Counted from the first letter of the stretch, positions 24,645 through 33,193 are shown. The stretch: DNA of 64,000 nucleotides from DASZIT01 sp035948855 (GCA_035948855.1 DASZIT010000057.1:26347-90346); one strand, 5' to 3'. Numbers and translations are program-made. Notes: generated by a model from the sequence alone, not told the origin.

Positions 24645-25403
24645 ATGAGAATCGCCGTCGCCGGCGGCACCGGCACCGTCGGGAAGTACGTGGTGTTGGC
24701 GGCCGACCAGGCCGGACTTCAGGTCACCGTGCTCAGTCGGAGGGTCGGCGTCGACGTGCAGACCGGCGAAGGGCTGGAGGCCGCTCTGGTCGGCGTCGAC
24801 GTGATCGTCGATGCCATCAATGCCGAATCCATGAGCCGATCCAAGGCCACCGTCATCTTCACCGAGACGACCCGCCGGCTGCAACGGGTCGGAGCCGCCC
24901 AGGGGGTCTCGCGGCTGGTCACCCTGTCCATCGTCGGCATCGACCGGGTCCCGTTCGGGTACTACCAGGCGAAGCTGGCCCAGGAGGCCGCCGCCCTCGA
25001 GGGCCCGCTGCCGGCCACCATCGTGCGGGCCACCCAGTTCCACGAGTTCCCCGCCCAGGCGCTCAAGCGGGTGCGCATCGGGCCCGTCGCCCTGATGCCG
25101 CAGATGACGGTCCAGCCGGTCGCCGCCCGCTCGGTCGGAGAGGTGCTGCTCAAGGTGGCCGGCACCCAACACGCCGACACCACCATCGAGGTCGCCGGTC
25201 CCGAGCCCGCCGAGATGGTCGACCTGGCTCGGGCCACCGCCGCCCGTCTTGGACAGCGGATCGCGGTGGTTCCCATCCGCCTCCCCGGCCAGGCCGGCAA
25301 GGCGATGAGGAGCGGTGGACTGCTCCCCGATCCCGGTGCACACCTGGTCGGCCCTCGATTCGACGAATGGCTGATTGGCGAAGACCTGGACGCCGTCGGC
25401 TGA
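24645..25403 (+). CDS. NmrA-like NAD(P)-binding protein (atypical short-chain dehydrogenase)
   Basis: A 252-residue Rossmann protein with the N-terminal dinucleotide motif VAGGTGTVGKYVV and YYQAKLAQEAAALEGPLPATIVRATQFHEF, typical of NmrA/NAD(P)H-azoreductase-like atypical dehydrogenases. ATG at 24645 follows GGAGG by about 5 nt. The tail EPAEMVDLARATAARLGQRIAVVPI is also family-typical. Such proteins act as redox sensors or quinone/isoflavone reductases; substrate not known. The aldo/keto reductase gene follows at 25447 with its own promoter. Confidence 0.82.
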   Translation: MRIAVAGGTGTVGKYVVLAADQAGLQVTVLSRRVGVDVQTGEGLEAALVGVDVIVDAINAESMSRSKATVIFTETTRRLQRVGAAQGVSRLVTLSIVGIDRVPFGYYQAKLAQEAAALEGPLPATIVRATQFHEFPAQALKRVRIGPVALMPQMTVQPVAARSVGEVLLKVAGTQHADTTIEVAGPEPAEMVDLARATAARLGQRIAVVPIRLPGQAGKAMRSGGLLPDPGAHLVGPRFDEWLIGEDLDAVG

Positions 25404-25433
25404 CTCCCCCCTCATGGTCGAGGGGTTGGCCGC

Positions 25434-25439
25434 TACCAT
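25434..25439 (+). promoter_or_regulatory. -10 hexamer of the aldo/keto reductase gene
   Basis: TACCAT, 7 nt before the ATG at 25447; identical hexamer and spacing to ilvD (36589). Indicates a leaderless mRNA. Confidence 0.5.
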
Positions 25440-25446
25440 CTGCCCC

Positions 25447-26475
25447 ATGGAGCTTCGTACCCTCGGTCGTACTGGTGTAAAAGTCAGCCCGCTCTGCCTC
25501 GGAGCCATGATGTTCGGGGCCTGGGGAGAATCCGACCACGACGAGTCGATCCGTATCATTCACCGCGCCCTCGACGCCGGCATCAACTTCGTCGACACCG
25601 CTGACGTCTATTCCGCCGGCGAGTCCGAGGAGATCGTGGGCAAAGCGCTGGCCCAGGTAAAGCGCGAAAAGATCGTCCTGGCCACCAAGGTGCACGGTGC
25701 GATGGGGCGCGATCCCAACGCCCAGGGGAACTCCCGTCGCTGGATCATCGCCGAGTGCGAGAACAGCCTGCGCCGGCTGGGCACCGACTACATCGACCTC
25801 TACCAGATCCATCGGCCGTCCCCCGACACCGATATCGACGAGACCCTCGGCGCGCTCACCGATCTGGTCCGGTCGGGCAAGGTCCGGTACATCGGGAGCT
25901 CGACGTTTCCCGCCGACGACATCGTCGAGGCCCAATGGGTGGCCGAGCGCCGGGGCCGGGAGCGGTTCGTCACCGAACAACCGCCCTATTCGATGCTGGT
26001 GCGCAGTGTCGAGGCCGACGTCCTGCCTAGGTGCCAACAGTTCGGCATGGGGGTGTTGTCCTGGAGCCCGTTGGCCGGCGGCTGGCTCTCGGGTGCGTTT
26101 GGCCAGGGCAAGGACAACACCAGCCGGCGCTCGGCCATGCTGCCGGACCGCTACGACATGACGGTGCCCGACAACGCTCGGAAGCTCGACGCGGTGACCG
26201 CCCTTTACGAGGTGGCCGACGAGGCCGGCCTCAGTTTGATCCAATTGGCGCTGGGGTTCGTGCTCGAGCATCCAGCCGTCACCTCGCCGATCATCGGCCC
26301 CCGGACGATGGAGCACCTGGAGTCGCAGCTTCCGGCCCTCGAATTACGACTGAGCCGGGACATTCTGGACCGCATCGACGAGATCGTGCCCCCGGGAGCC
26401 AACCTGAACGCCGGCGACATCGGGTGGGTTCCGGCCGCCGTCGCCGATCCCTCCCTCCGCCGTCGCCCGCTCTGA
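25447..26475 (+). CDS. Aldo/keto reductase
   Basis: A 342-residue (alpha/beta)8 NADPH-dependent reductase. Catalytic tetrad elements are visible: Asp and Tyr in GINFVDTADVYSAGESEEIVG, Lys in KIVLATKVHG, and a position equivalent to the His in LYQIHRPSPDTDIDETL. Closest to the YajO/Tas-like group that reduces carbonyls. ATG at 25447 is supported by the TACCAT-N7 promoter. The P450 gene begins 19 bp after the stop and is probably co-transcribed. Confidence 0.9.
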   Translation: MELRTLGRTGVKVSPLCLGAMMFGAWGESDHDESIRIIHRALDAGINFVDTADVYSAGESEEIVGKALAQVKREKIVLATKVHGAMGRDPNAQGNSRRWIIAECENSLRRLGTDYIDLYQIHRPSPDTDIDETLGALTDLVRSGKVRYIGSSTFPADDIVEAQWVAERRGRERFVTEQPPYSMLVRSVEADVLPRCQQFGMGVLSWSPLAGGWLSGAFGQGKDNTSRRSAMLPDRYDMTVPDNARKLDAVTALYEVADEAGLSLIQLALGFVLEHPAVTSPIIGPRTMEHLESQLPALELRLSRDILDRIDEIVPPGANLNAGDIGWVPAAVADPSLRRRPL

Positions 26476-26494
26476 AACCGGCCCGGGTCCGAGC

Positions 26495-27697
26495 ATGAAT
26501 CCGCTGCCGGAGTTCGACCCGTTCTCGGACGAGTACTTCGACGACCCGTATGACCTCTACCGCCGGATGCGGGACGAGGCCCCGGTATCGTTCAACGACC
26601 ATTACGGGTTCTGGGCGTTGTTTCGATACGAGGATGTGTGCCGGGCCCACAAGGAGTGGCAGTCCTTCTCCTCGAGCCATGGCGTCGATCTCGCCACCCT
26701 GAGCCAGTCGCCGGAAGAGGCTCGGCAGTTCGCGGGCATCATCACGCTGGACCCGCCCGAACACGACCGGTTGCGGGCCCTGGTGAGCCGGGCTTTCACC
26801 CCCCGGGCGGTAGCCAGCCTCGAACCGATGATCACCGAGGTCATCGTCGGATTCCTCGACGCGGTTGACGGCGACGGCTTCGACGCGGTTGCCGATTTCT
26901 CCGGCCCGTTTCCGGTCGAGATCATCTCCCGCATGCTCGGGGTCCCCGAGCCCGACCGGCAGCAGATCCGCCACCGGCTCGACCTGATGCTCCATCGAGA
27001 GCCCGGCCAGATGGACCCGACGCCGGAGGGCACCGGGGCGGCGGTCGACAGCGTCTCCTACTTTCTGGACTTGGTCGCCGACAAACGCAAGCACCCCGGC
27101 GACGACATGATCAGCCGTCTGATCGAGGCGGAGGTCGACCGGGATGATGGGGAGGTCACCCGATTGGACGATGTCGAGATCGCCGGGTTCGCGGTGTTGC
27201 TGGGGGGAGCGGGGGCGGAGACGGTAACCAAACTGGTGGGCAACGCAGTTGTGCTCTTCGCTCGCAACCCCACCGAGTGGAACAAGGTGTTGGACGATCC
27301 CGGCAAGATCGGGGGCGCGGTGGAAGAGATTCTGCGCTACTTGCCCCCCGCCCAATACCAGGGGCGGTTCTCGGTACGCGATTCGGTCTTCGCCGGGGTC
27401 GCCATCCCGGCCGGGCACCCGACCATCCTGGTCACCGGATCCGCCACCCGGGATGAGCGCTTCTACGACCGCCCCGACACCTTCGACATCGATCGGCCGG
27501 CCAGCCTGGCCCTCGGGTTCGGCTATGGCATCCACAGCTGTCTGGGTGCTGCCCTTGCCCGCCTGGAGAGCCGGATCGCCATCCGCGAGTTGGCCCATCG
27601 GTGGCCGAAGTACGAAGTGGACGAAAGCGGATGCCGGCGGGTCCACATGTCGAACGTGGCCGGCTATTCGCGGGTGCCGCTCCGGCCGGTAGGCTGA
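26495..27697 (+). CDS. Cytochrome P450
   Basis: A 400-residue soluble bacterial P450. Heme-binding loop FGYGIHSCLGAALARLE puts the thiolate ligand at Cys349; the I-helix has LLGGAGAETVTKL, where the usual acid-alcohol pair AG(x)(D/E)T is changed to GAETV; the K-helix ExxR is EEILRYLPP. Length is normal. No ferredoxin is adjacent; the three-cysteine ferredoxin at 6807-7061 could serve in trans. The 3' end overlaps the convergent sigma/GAF/ANTAR gene by 34 bp. Substrate unknown. Confidence 0.92.
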   Translation: MNPLPEFDPFSDEYFDDPYDLYRRMRDEAPVSFNDHYGFWALFRYEDVCRAHKEWQSFSSSHGVDLATLSQSPEEARQFAGIITLDPPEHDRLRALVSRAFTPRAVASLEPMITEVIVGFLDAVDGDGFDAVADFSGPFPVEIISRMLGVPEPDRQQIRHRLDLMLHREPGQMDPTPEGTGAAVDSVSYFLDLVADKRKHPGDDMISRLIEAEVDRDDGEVTRLDDVEIAGFAVLLGGAGAETVTKLVGNAVVLFARNPTEWNKVLDDPGKIGGAVEEILRYLPPAQYQGRFSVRDSVFAGVAIPAGHPTILVTGSATRDERFYDRPDTFDIDRPASLALGFGYGIHSCLGAALARLESRIAIRELAHRWPKYEVDESGCRRVHMSNVAGYSRVPLRPVG

Positions 27698-29082
27698 CCC
27701 TCGCCGCCGTTCGGCGGCGGTTCCGTTCGGGTCGCCGGTCGGTCCCCGGTGTCGACTAGGTCCTGGGCCACCTCCCGGAGCCTGACGTTGAGGTGTTGGG
27801 AAGCCCGACGCAAGATGTCGAAGGCCTGGTCGGAAGTGATCCGCTCGCGTTCCATCAGGATCCCCTGGGCCTGACCGATGAGCTCCCGGGTGGCCAGGGC
27901 CTGGTTCAGGTTGTCGGCCCGCCGGTGCTCGTCTTCGTGGGAGCGAGCTCCGCCCAGGGCCAGCCCGGACAGGGTGGCGAAGATCAGCCCCTTGGCCCGG
28001 TCGGTGGCCCCGAACGCCCGGGGGTAGCGGGCGTACAGGTTGAGGGCCCCCAGTGTGCCTTCGGCATAGAGGTGGTAGGCCAGCGCGCAACGGGCTCCCG
28101 CCGCGGACGCCTCGGGCCCGAACGTGGGCCATCGGCTGTCGTCGGCCAGGTCTTCGGCGTAGACGGTCGTTCGCTGGCCGATGGCGTCGAGGCAGGGTCC
28201 TTCACCGGTCATCTGCTGGAGGCCGTCGATGGCGATCACCAGTGGATCAGAGTGGACTGCGGTGGTCACCTCTTCGCCGTTCACGGTGAAGATGCCGGCA
28301 AAGTCGCATCCCTCGATGGCCGCCACCGCCTGGTCGACCACCGCCTGCAGCGTGTCGGCCACGCTCCCGGCCGCGAACAGCGCCCGGGCAACTTCTGAGA
28401 GGTTGTCGGTGAGCTCCGCGGTGGTCTCGGGATCGGCCATGTCCTCAACTCCTCCCCCCATTTTATCGAAAAATGCACCAACGGCCAACCTGGCTCGGAG
28501 CTCGGTCATGCACGCCTGGAGGTGAACCTTGACGGCGCCGTCCTGCTGTCGGAGGAGCTCCGCGACTTCGTCGTAGGTGTGCTCGCCGAAGTAGGCGGAG
28601 ACGATGGCCCGCAGCTTGGCGTCGGGAAGGTGGGCCAACAGCGCCCAGGCCTCGTCGCCGGTGAGCCGGACCCGCCCTCCCGGCCCCGATCCGTGTCCGG
28701 ACCTGGGCCGGAGGCCCCGAGGCGCGTTGATCGTGAGTTGCCGGCTGGCCTCTTTGTACGCCCGGGTCAGCAGGTGGTTTCGCAGAGACCCTCGCTCGGG
28801 GTTGTATCGCTCGGGAGCTCGCCACAATGCCAGGAAGACCTCGTGGGTCACGTCCTCGGCGTCGCCGGCTTCGCCGCGGTCGCACATCCGGCTGGCCAAT
28901 CCGTATACCGACGGACCGTGGCGACGGTGCGCCTCGGCCAGCGCCTCCTCGTGGCCGCGCTCGATGCCGACGATGAGAGCCGCGTCGGATGGATCGTCGC
29001 TGTCGTCGGCAACGGCCGGTCGACCGCCGTTGTCGGAACCGATCGACGGCTGACCGCCGTCCTCGGAGTTGGCTTTCCTCAT
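27664..29082 (-). CDS. ECF sigma factor / GAF / ANTAR fusion protein
   Basis: A continuous 472-codon frame. Residues about 35-105 match sigma region 2 (EDVTHEVFLALWRAPERYNPERGSLRNHLL); about 140-205 match region 4 (LLAHLPDAKLRAIVSAYFGEHTYDEVAELL). Residues about 220-385 form a GAF domain and 390-445 an ANTAR RNA-binding antitermination domain (LIGQAQGILMERERITSDQAFDILRRASQHLN). Met215 (ATG at 28440) has AGGAG 8 nt upstream, and from there the protein looks like an ordinary GAF-ANTAR regulator. So the cell may make both a fusion and a separate C-terminal protein. Its partner gene lies 10 bp upstream. Confidence 0.8.
   Translation of the reverse strand: MRKANSEDGGQPSIGSDNGGRPAVADDSDDPSDAALIVGIERGHEEALAEAHRRHGPSVYGLASRMCDRGEAGDAEDVTHEVFLALWRAPERYNPERGSLRNHLLTRAYKEASRQLTINAPRGLRPRSGHGSGPGGRVRLTGDEAWALLAHLPDAKLRAIVSAYFGEHTYDEVAELLRQQDGAVKVHLQACMTELRARLAVGAFFDKMGGGVEDMADPETTAELTDNLSEVARALFAAGSVADTLQAVVDQAVAAIEGCDFAGIFTVNGEEVTTAVHSDPLVIAIDGLQQMTGEGPCLDAIGQRTTVYAEDLADDSRWPTFGPEASAAGARCALAYHLYAEGTLGALNLYARYPRAFGATDRAKGLIFATLSGLALGGARSHEDEHRRADNLNQALATRELIGQAQGILMERERITSDQAFDILRRASQHLNVRLREVAQDLVDTGDRPATRTEPPPNGGEGQPTGRSGTRE
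28449..28453 (-). promoter_or_regulatory. Internal ribosome binding site before the GAF-ANTAR part
   Basis: AGGAG (within GGGGGGAGGAG) on the minus strand, 8 nt before the in-frame ATG at 28440. It encodes the Gly-Gly-Val-Glu-Asp linker of the fusion, so it is at once coding and a near-ideal Shine-Dalgarno site. Confidence 0.55.
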
Positions 29083-29092
29083 CGCTTCGAAC

Positions 29093-29335
29093 CTAGGTAT
29101 CGCCCGAGTAGCGGATGGGACGACCGCCGCCCAGCTCCGAGAACCGCTCGTTCAGCGCGTGGGCCAACACGTCATGGTCGTGTGGGCTGGGCAACCGGGT
29201 GCCGAGCAAGATGGCCTCCACCTGCAACGAGGTGCTCATGCCACCCAGGGCAAAGTAGCGCAGGAAGAATTCGCCCTTGGACAGGTGGGCGTCATGTCGG
29301 GCCTGATCCAACCGGGCGTCAGCGTTTCCGACCAC
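29093..29335 (-). CDS. Small conserved hypothetical protein upstream of sigma/GAF/ANTAR gene
   Basis: An 80-residue frame starting with GTG at 29335. It is compositionally protein-like, with ARHDAHLSKGEFFLRYFALGGMSTSLQVEAILLGTRLPSPHDHDVLAHALNERFSELG; I believe I have seen similar short proteins in actinobacteria but cannot name a family. A long in-frame extension upstream is antisense to the methyltransferase at 29696 and is not real. The stop is 10 bp before the sigma/GAF/ANTAR start, so co-expression is likely and a regulatory partnership possible. Confidence 0.6.
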   Translation of the reverse strand: MVGNADARLDQARHDAHLSKGEFFLRYFALGGMSTSLQVEAILLGTRLPSPHDHDVLAHALNERFSELGGGRPIRYSGDT

Positions 29336-29695
29336 GGGTCTCTCTTCAACGCCTGGTGCCGAACATGGCGAAAACGGGCGTGTTGATGGGGTGGTGGGTC
29401 GAGGCACTCGACACGGGGACCGGTTACCTCCATGCACACACCCGTGGGCGTGGGCCGTGACCCGCCATATCCCTCGCTGTCGAAGGCACCTGCCAATTAC
29501 TAGGGTACTCCTCCCAACGCCAACGTGACCCGACCGTTCCCGCCCGGCGATCGCCCGGCCGGTGATGGCGGGGGTGCCAACCCAAAGAGTGGCCACGGCC
29601 TGGGATTTCGCACCGTCGTCGACCGCCGCCGGGAACCGGCGGTTGCGGGGGCGGCGACCTTCGCGTCGATTCTGCCGGTTCACTACGGTAGATGC
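29336..29695. other. 360-bp intergenic region, no gene seen
   Basis: Lies between the divergent small gene and methyltransferase copy 2. I find no protein-like frame and no RNA gene. The only assigned element is the TACGGT hexamer at its right edge (29684-29689). The stretch 29490-29520 is relatively AT-rich and may hold the promoter of the leftward operon. Confidence 0.4.
29684..29689 (+). promoter_or_regulatory. -10 hexamer of methyltransferase copy 2
   Basis: TACGGT, 6 nt before the ATG at 29696; leaderless arrangement as for copy 1. Confidence 0.45.
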
Positions 29696-30724
29696 ATGCA
29701 GGAGGGCCCACCGGAGTTCGCGCTGATCGATCTCGCATCGATGCGGGGCCTCGAAATTGGGCCGTTGGCCAACCCGAAGGTAGGTAAGGACCGGGGACCC
29801 ATCACCTATCTCGATCACGCCAGCACCGAGGAGCTCAAGCGGAAGTACGCCACCAACGGCCAGCTTGCCGATCAGATCGATTCGCTGGTCGAGGTAGATA
29901 TCGTGCAGCACGACAACCAGACCCTCGGCGAGGCGGTCGGCGCCGACCAACCGTTCGACTACGTGATTGCCGCCCACGTGTTCGAACACATCCCGTTCCT
30001 GGTCGATTGGTTGTCTCAGGTGGAATCGGTGTTGGTGACCGGTGGCATTCTGTCGCTGGTCATACCGGACAAGCGCTTCACCTTTGACCTGAACCGCCGG
30101 GTCACCGAGTTCGGCGAGGTCCTCGATGCCCATCTCCGCAGCATCAAGGCGCCCACCTTCGCTCAGTTGTTTGATTTCTTTGCCCATACCGTGACCATCG
30201 ATGGCATGGTGGACACCCCGGCAATCTGGGCGGGTACCGCGGACTACTCCGGGGTGGTGCGGGACGATGTCCCCGATAGCGACATCGCCGCCTTCGGGAT
30301 CTGTCTCGACCAGCAGAAGCGGCCCTCCTTCGTCGACATCCATTGCCAGGTGTTCACCCCGACGTCGTTCCTGGACATCTTTGAGAAGCTGGTGAAGCTG
30401 GATCTGGTCAATTTTGAGATCGGGACCTTCTTCGACACCCGGGTGAACACCTTCGAGTTCCATGTGAGCCTGCGCAAGGTCGACGTCGAGCAGGAGCGCA
30501 GCCAGATCCGGGCGCAGCAGTACGCCTCCGTGGTCGTGGCCCGGAAGGTCATTGCCGCCGGGCAGCCGCCGGGATCACTTCCATCGGTCACCACCGGCCC
30601 GGCCACCAACGGCGTAGTCACCGAATCCGCGGGGATCGAGCTGAGTGGCCTGGAGAAACGGGCGCTGTTGCTCAAGCGACGGGTGATGCACCGGTTACGG
30701 CACCGGGTTCCCTTGAACCCCTGA
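29696..30724 (+). CDS. SAM-dependent methyltransferase, LEIGP type (copy 2)
   Basis: A 342-residue paralogue of the protein at 13039-14025, with the same blocks in the same order: SMRGLEIGPLANPKVGKDRGPITYLDHA, QPFDYVIAAHVFEHIPF, TGGILSLVIPDKRFTFDLNRR, DIHCQVFTPTSFLDIFEKL. ATG at 29696 is placed by the hexamer at 29684-29689. The C-terminal 60 residues diverge from copy 1 but both end in a basic RRVMHRLRHR-like tail. Substrate unknown; glycan or lipid methylation is a reasonable guess. Confidence 0.8.
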   Translation: MQEGPPEFALIDLASMRGLEIGPLANPKVGKDRGPITYLDHASTEELKRKYATNGQLADQIDSLVEVDIVQHDNQTLGEAVGADQPFDYVIAAHVFEHIPFLVDWLSQVESVLVTGGILSLVIPDKRFTFDLNRRVTEFGEVLDAHLRSIKAPTFAQLFDFFAHTVTIDGMVDTPAIWAGTADYSGVVRDDVPDSDIAAFGICLDQQKRPSFVDIHCQVFTPTSFLDIFEKLVKLDLVNFEIGTFFDTRVNTFEFHVSLRKVDVEQERSQIRAQQYASVVVARKVIAAGQPPGSLPSVTTGPATNGVVTESAGIELSGLEKRALLLKRRVMHRLRHRVPLNP

Positions 30725-30744
30725 GGCCCCACCGGACGGGGGGG

Positions 30745-31407
30745 TCAGGGGCTCCGTCGGTGGATCTCGTAGGCACACACGTGGGCGCCGCTGAGGATGT
30801 GGGCCACCCGAACCACGTTGGCTTCGGGCAGGGCGTCGCTGATGAACCGGATCTCGCTGGTGCAGGCCTGGCGGAACCCGGAGGCGACGGACAGGATCGC
30901 GCAGTTGTGCTCGACGATCCGCCAGCCCCCGTCGTCGGTCTCCTCGACGTCGGCCAGATATCCGTCCTCGTCGAGGATGCGGGTCAACTCGTGGATCTTC
31001 CCGTCCAGACTCAGGTCGCCCAAGCGGATCTGGGCGTCCTGCAGGCGCCGTTGCCGGCGCAACTCGAACAGCTCGGCGACGTCGTCGCTGTCGGGGCCAC
31101 CCAGATAGCCGAGGAGTTCATTGGTGAGATCGCCGTAGCGCTTGGGGAAGAATTCCTCGGCGGCCGGAGCCAGTTCGTAGATATGAGCGGGGCGCCCACG
31201 GCCCTCCGGCTCCTGACGGTGGACAACCAGTCCGTCTTGTCGGAGGCGATCGAGTTGCTGGCGAACCGCGGTGACGGTGATGCCCAGCTCTTCGACCAGA
31301 TCCCGGGATCGCAGAGCACCGTTGCGTTTGAGGGAGGCCAGAATGGCCCGCCGGGTCGACGGCATCGAATCCAGCGGCACCTGCTCGCCCGTCGATGCCG
31401 GGTTCAT
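30745..31407 (-). CDS. SufR-like iron-sulfur winged-helix transcription regulator
   Basis: A 220-residue regulator. N-terminal winged helix: TRRAILASLKRNGALRSRDLVEELGITVTAVRQQLDRLRQDGLV. The C-terminal half carries cysteines spaced as in SufR: HNC-x12-C, then C-x28-C in the block ending SGAHVCAYEI; the fourth SufR position (x13 after the second Cys) is Ala. SufR proteins bind an Fe-S cluster and repress suf genes, none of which are here. ATG at 31407 overlaps the queA-like stop (ATGA), so it is the last gene of the dehydrogenase-queA-regulator operon. Confidence 0.75.
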   Translation of the reverse strand: MNPASTGEQVPLDSMPSTRRAILASLKRNGALRSRDLVEELGITVTAVRQQLDRLRQDGLVVHRQEPEGRGRPAHIYELAPAAEEFFPKRYGDLTNELLGYLGGPDSDDVAELFELRRQRRLQDAQIRLGDLSLDGKIHELTRILDEDGYLADVEETDDGGWRIVEHNCAILSVASGFRQACTSEIRFISDALPEANVVRVAHILSGAHVCAYEIHRRSP

Positions 31408-32474
31408 GGCAGCACCAGATGAACATCGCCGAACTCGTGCCAGAGATACCCCTTGTCGAGCGCCTCGGCGTAGGAGGCTTCGAGGAGCCCCCGGCCGGCG
31501 ACGGCCTCCAACATGGCCAGATGGGACGCCTCCGGCTCGTGCCACCCGGTCAACAGCCCGTCGAGTGCCCGCACCCGGCGGTCGGCGGTGATGACGGTGT
31601 CGGTCCATCCCGTGCTCGGATGGACCAGGCCCTGTTGGTCCACCACCGACTCGAGCGCCCGGACCACCGTGGTGCCCACCGCGATCACCGATCCGCCGTG
31701 GCGATGGGTGTGGTTGACGCGGTTGGCCGTCACCGGCGACACCCGGAAGCACTCGGGATACGGGGGCTCGGAGGCTTCGAGGGAGGCCACCCCGGTATGG
31801 AGGACGATCGGGGTGATCCCGACCCCGGCGGCCACCAACCGGGTGATCACCTCGGGGGTGAAGGGCCGGCCGGCGCTCGGCATCTCTGCCGACCCCGGCT
31901 CGGTGACGTAGACGTTCTGGTAGGCCGAGATCGGCCATTCGCCCTGGATGTAGCCGTACCGGATCGGCCGGCCGTAGCTGGACAGGTAACTGTGGAGCCG
32001 GCCGGGAATCTCCACCGACGCCACCCATAACCGGACGCCTTCGGGCTGTTCGGCGTAGGCGGAGAGGAGGGTGACGGTGCCGCCGCCGGGCAGATCGAGC
32101 CGGAGTCCCGCCGGGGCATCGAAATAGGGCTGTCCCGACCGCCGGAGCTCCACCGTCCAGAGACCGGCCGGCAATTGGGTGGACAGGCGGACCTCGGTCT
32201 CCCGGCCACCGGTGTCCCGGCCCACCAGCTCGGCGGCCAGGGTTCCCGAGGTGTTGATGACCACCAGGTCGCCGTCATGGAGGAAGCGTGGGAGTTCGGA
32301 GAAGTGGGTATCGATCAGGCTGCCGTCGTGGCGGCTGGCCACCAGCATCCGCACCGCGTCGCGGGTGAGGCCGCGGGCCTCCGGGGGAGATGACGCCTCG
32401 AGCTCGGGAGGCAGATCGAACACCGGCAGCCCGCTCAGGGTCCGGCCGGCGGTGGCCGGACTCGCCGCGGTCAT
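31404..32474 (-). CDS. queA: QueA-like S-adenosylmethionine:tRNA ribosyltransferase-isomerase
   Basis: A 356-residue QueA homologue: FDLPPELEASSPPEARGLTRDAVRMLV, FLHDGDLVVINTSGTLAAELVG, IRYGYIQGEWPISAYQNVYVTEPGSAEMPSAGRPFT and GITPIVLHTGVASLEASEPPYPECFRVS match the family. QueA transfers ribose from SAM to preQ1 at the tRNA wobble base. No tgt or queG is near, and actinobacterial homologues of this sort may act differently, so the gene symbol is tentative. ATGA overlaps link it to the dehydrogenase upstream and the regulator downstream. Confidence 0.75.
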   Translation of the reverse strand: MTAASPATAGRTLSGLPVFDLPPELEASSPPEARGLTRDAVRMLVASRHDGSLIDTHFSELPRFLHDGDLVVINTSGTLAAELVGRDTGGRETEVRLSTQLPAGLWTVELRRSGQPYFDAPAGLRLDLPGGGTVTLLSAYAEQPEGVRLWVASVEIPGRLHSYLSSYGRPIRYGYIQGEWPISAYQNVYVTEPGSAEMPSAGRPFTPEVITRLVAAGVGITPIVLHTGVASLEASEPPYPECFRVSPVTANRVNHTHRHGGSVIAVGTTVVRALESVVDQQGLVHPSTGWTDTVITADRRVRALDGLLTGWHEPEASHLAMLEAVAGRGLLEASYAEALDKGYLWHEFGDVHLVLP

Positions 32475-33193
32475 CGGGTCGCCTCGGCTCCGGTGGGGGC
32501 GATCTCGGCCAGGCGGTAACGGCCGCTCGGACGGTCGCTGTTCAGGAGGGACAGCAGATTGGGAACCACCGACTCCGGCGGTGGTCGATCCGAGATGTCC
32601 TCGCCGGGGAAGGCTTCCTGCTGCATCTGGGTTCTCATGTCCCCGGGATCGACCGCCCACACCCGGAGTTCGGGCTCCTCCACCGACAGCACCGCGCTGA
32701 GGTGGTCGAGGGCGGCCTTGGACACCCCGTAGCCTCCCCAGCCCTCGTAGGCCTCCACCGACGCGTCGGAGCTCACGTTCACCACCCGTGGATTCGGCGA
32801 GTCGCGAAGGAGTCCGGCCGCCTCCCGGGTCAGCGCGGCCGGGGCGAGCACATTGGCCTCGAACACTGCCCGCAGTTCGTCCGGGGGGTAGTCGGTGAGG
32901 TTCGGTTGGGGGGAGGGGCCCAGCCGGCTGGCGTTGTTGACCAGGAGATCGAGCCCCCCGAGGCGTTCGGCCTCGTCCACCAACGCCCGCCGGTGTCCGG
33001 GATCGGTGATGTCCCCGGCCAGAGCCACCACCGTCGCCCCCGGGGGGCCACCGGAAATGGCGTCATCCCGGGAGGCGATAAGCGCCGCCTCGCCGCGGGC
33101 GTCGATGATGACCGACCACCCATCTTTCGCCAGTGCCGCGGCCAACGCGGCTCCGAGACCCCTCGACGCTCCGGTCACAATTGCCACGGACAT
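32471..33193 (-). CDS. Short-chain dehydrogenase/reductase
   Basis: A 240-residue classical SDR: cofactor motif VTGASRGLGAALAAAL, NNAS in DLLVNNASRLG, catalytic Ser in VVNVSSDASVEAYEGWGGYGVSKAALDHL with the YxxxK pair. ATG at 33193 follows GGGAGG by 7 nt. It heads a three-gene operon with queA and the SufR-like regulator. The nearby dyad at 33239-33262 may control this operon. Substrate unknown. Confidence 0.9.
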   Translation of the reverse strand: MSVAIVTGASRGLGAALAAALAKDGWSVIIDARGEAALIASRDDAISGGPPGATVVALAGDITDPGHRRALVDEAERLGGLDLLVNNASRLGPSPQPNLTDYPPDELRAVFEANVLAPAALTREAAGLLRDSPNPRVVNVSSDASVEAYEGWGGYGVSKAALDHLSAVLSVEEPELRVWAVDPGDMRTQMQQEAFPGEDISDRPPPESVVPNLLSLLNSDRPSGRYRLAEIAPTGAEATR

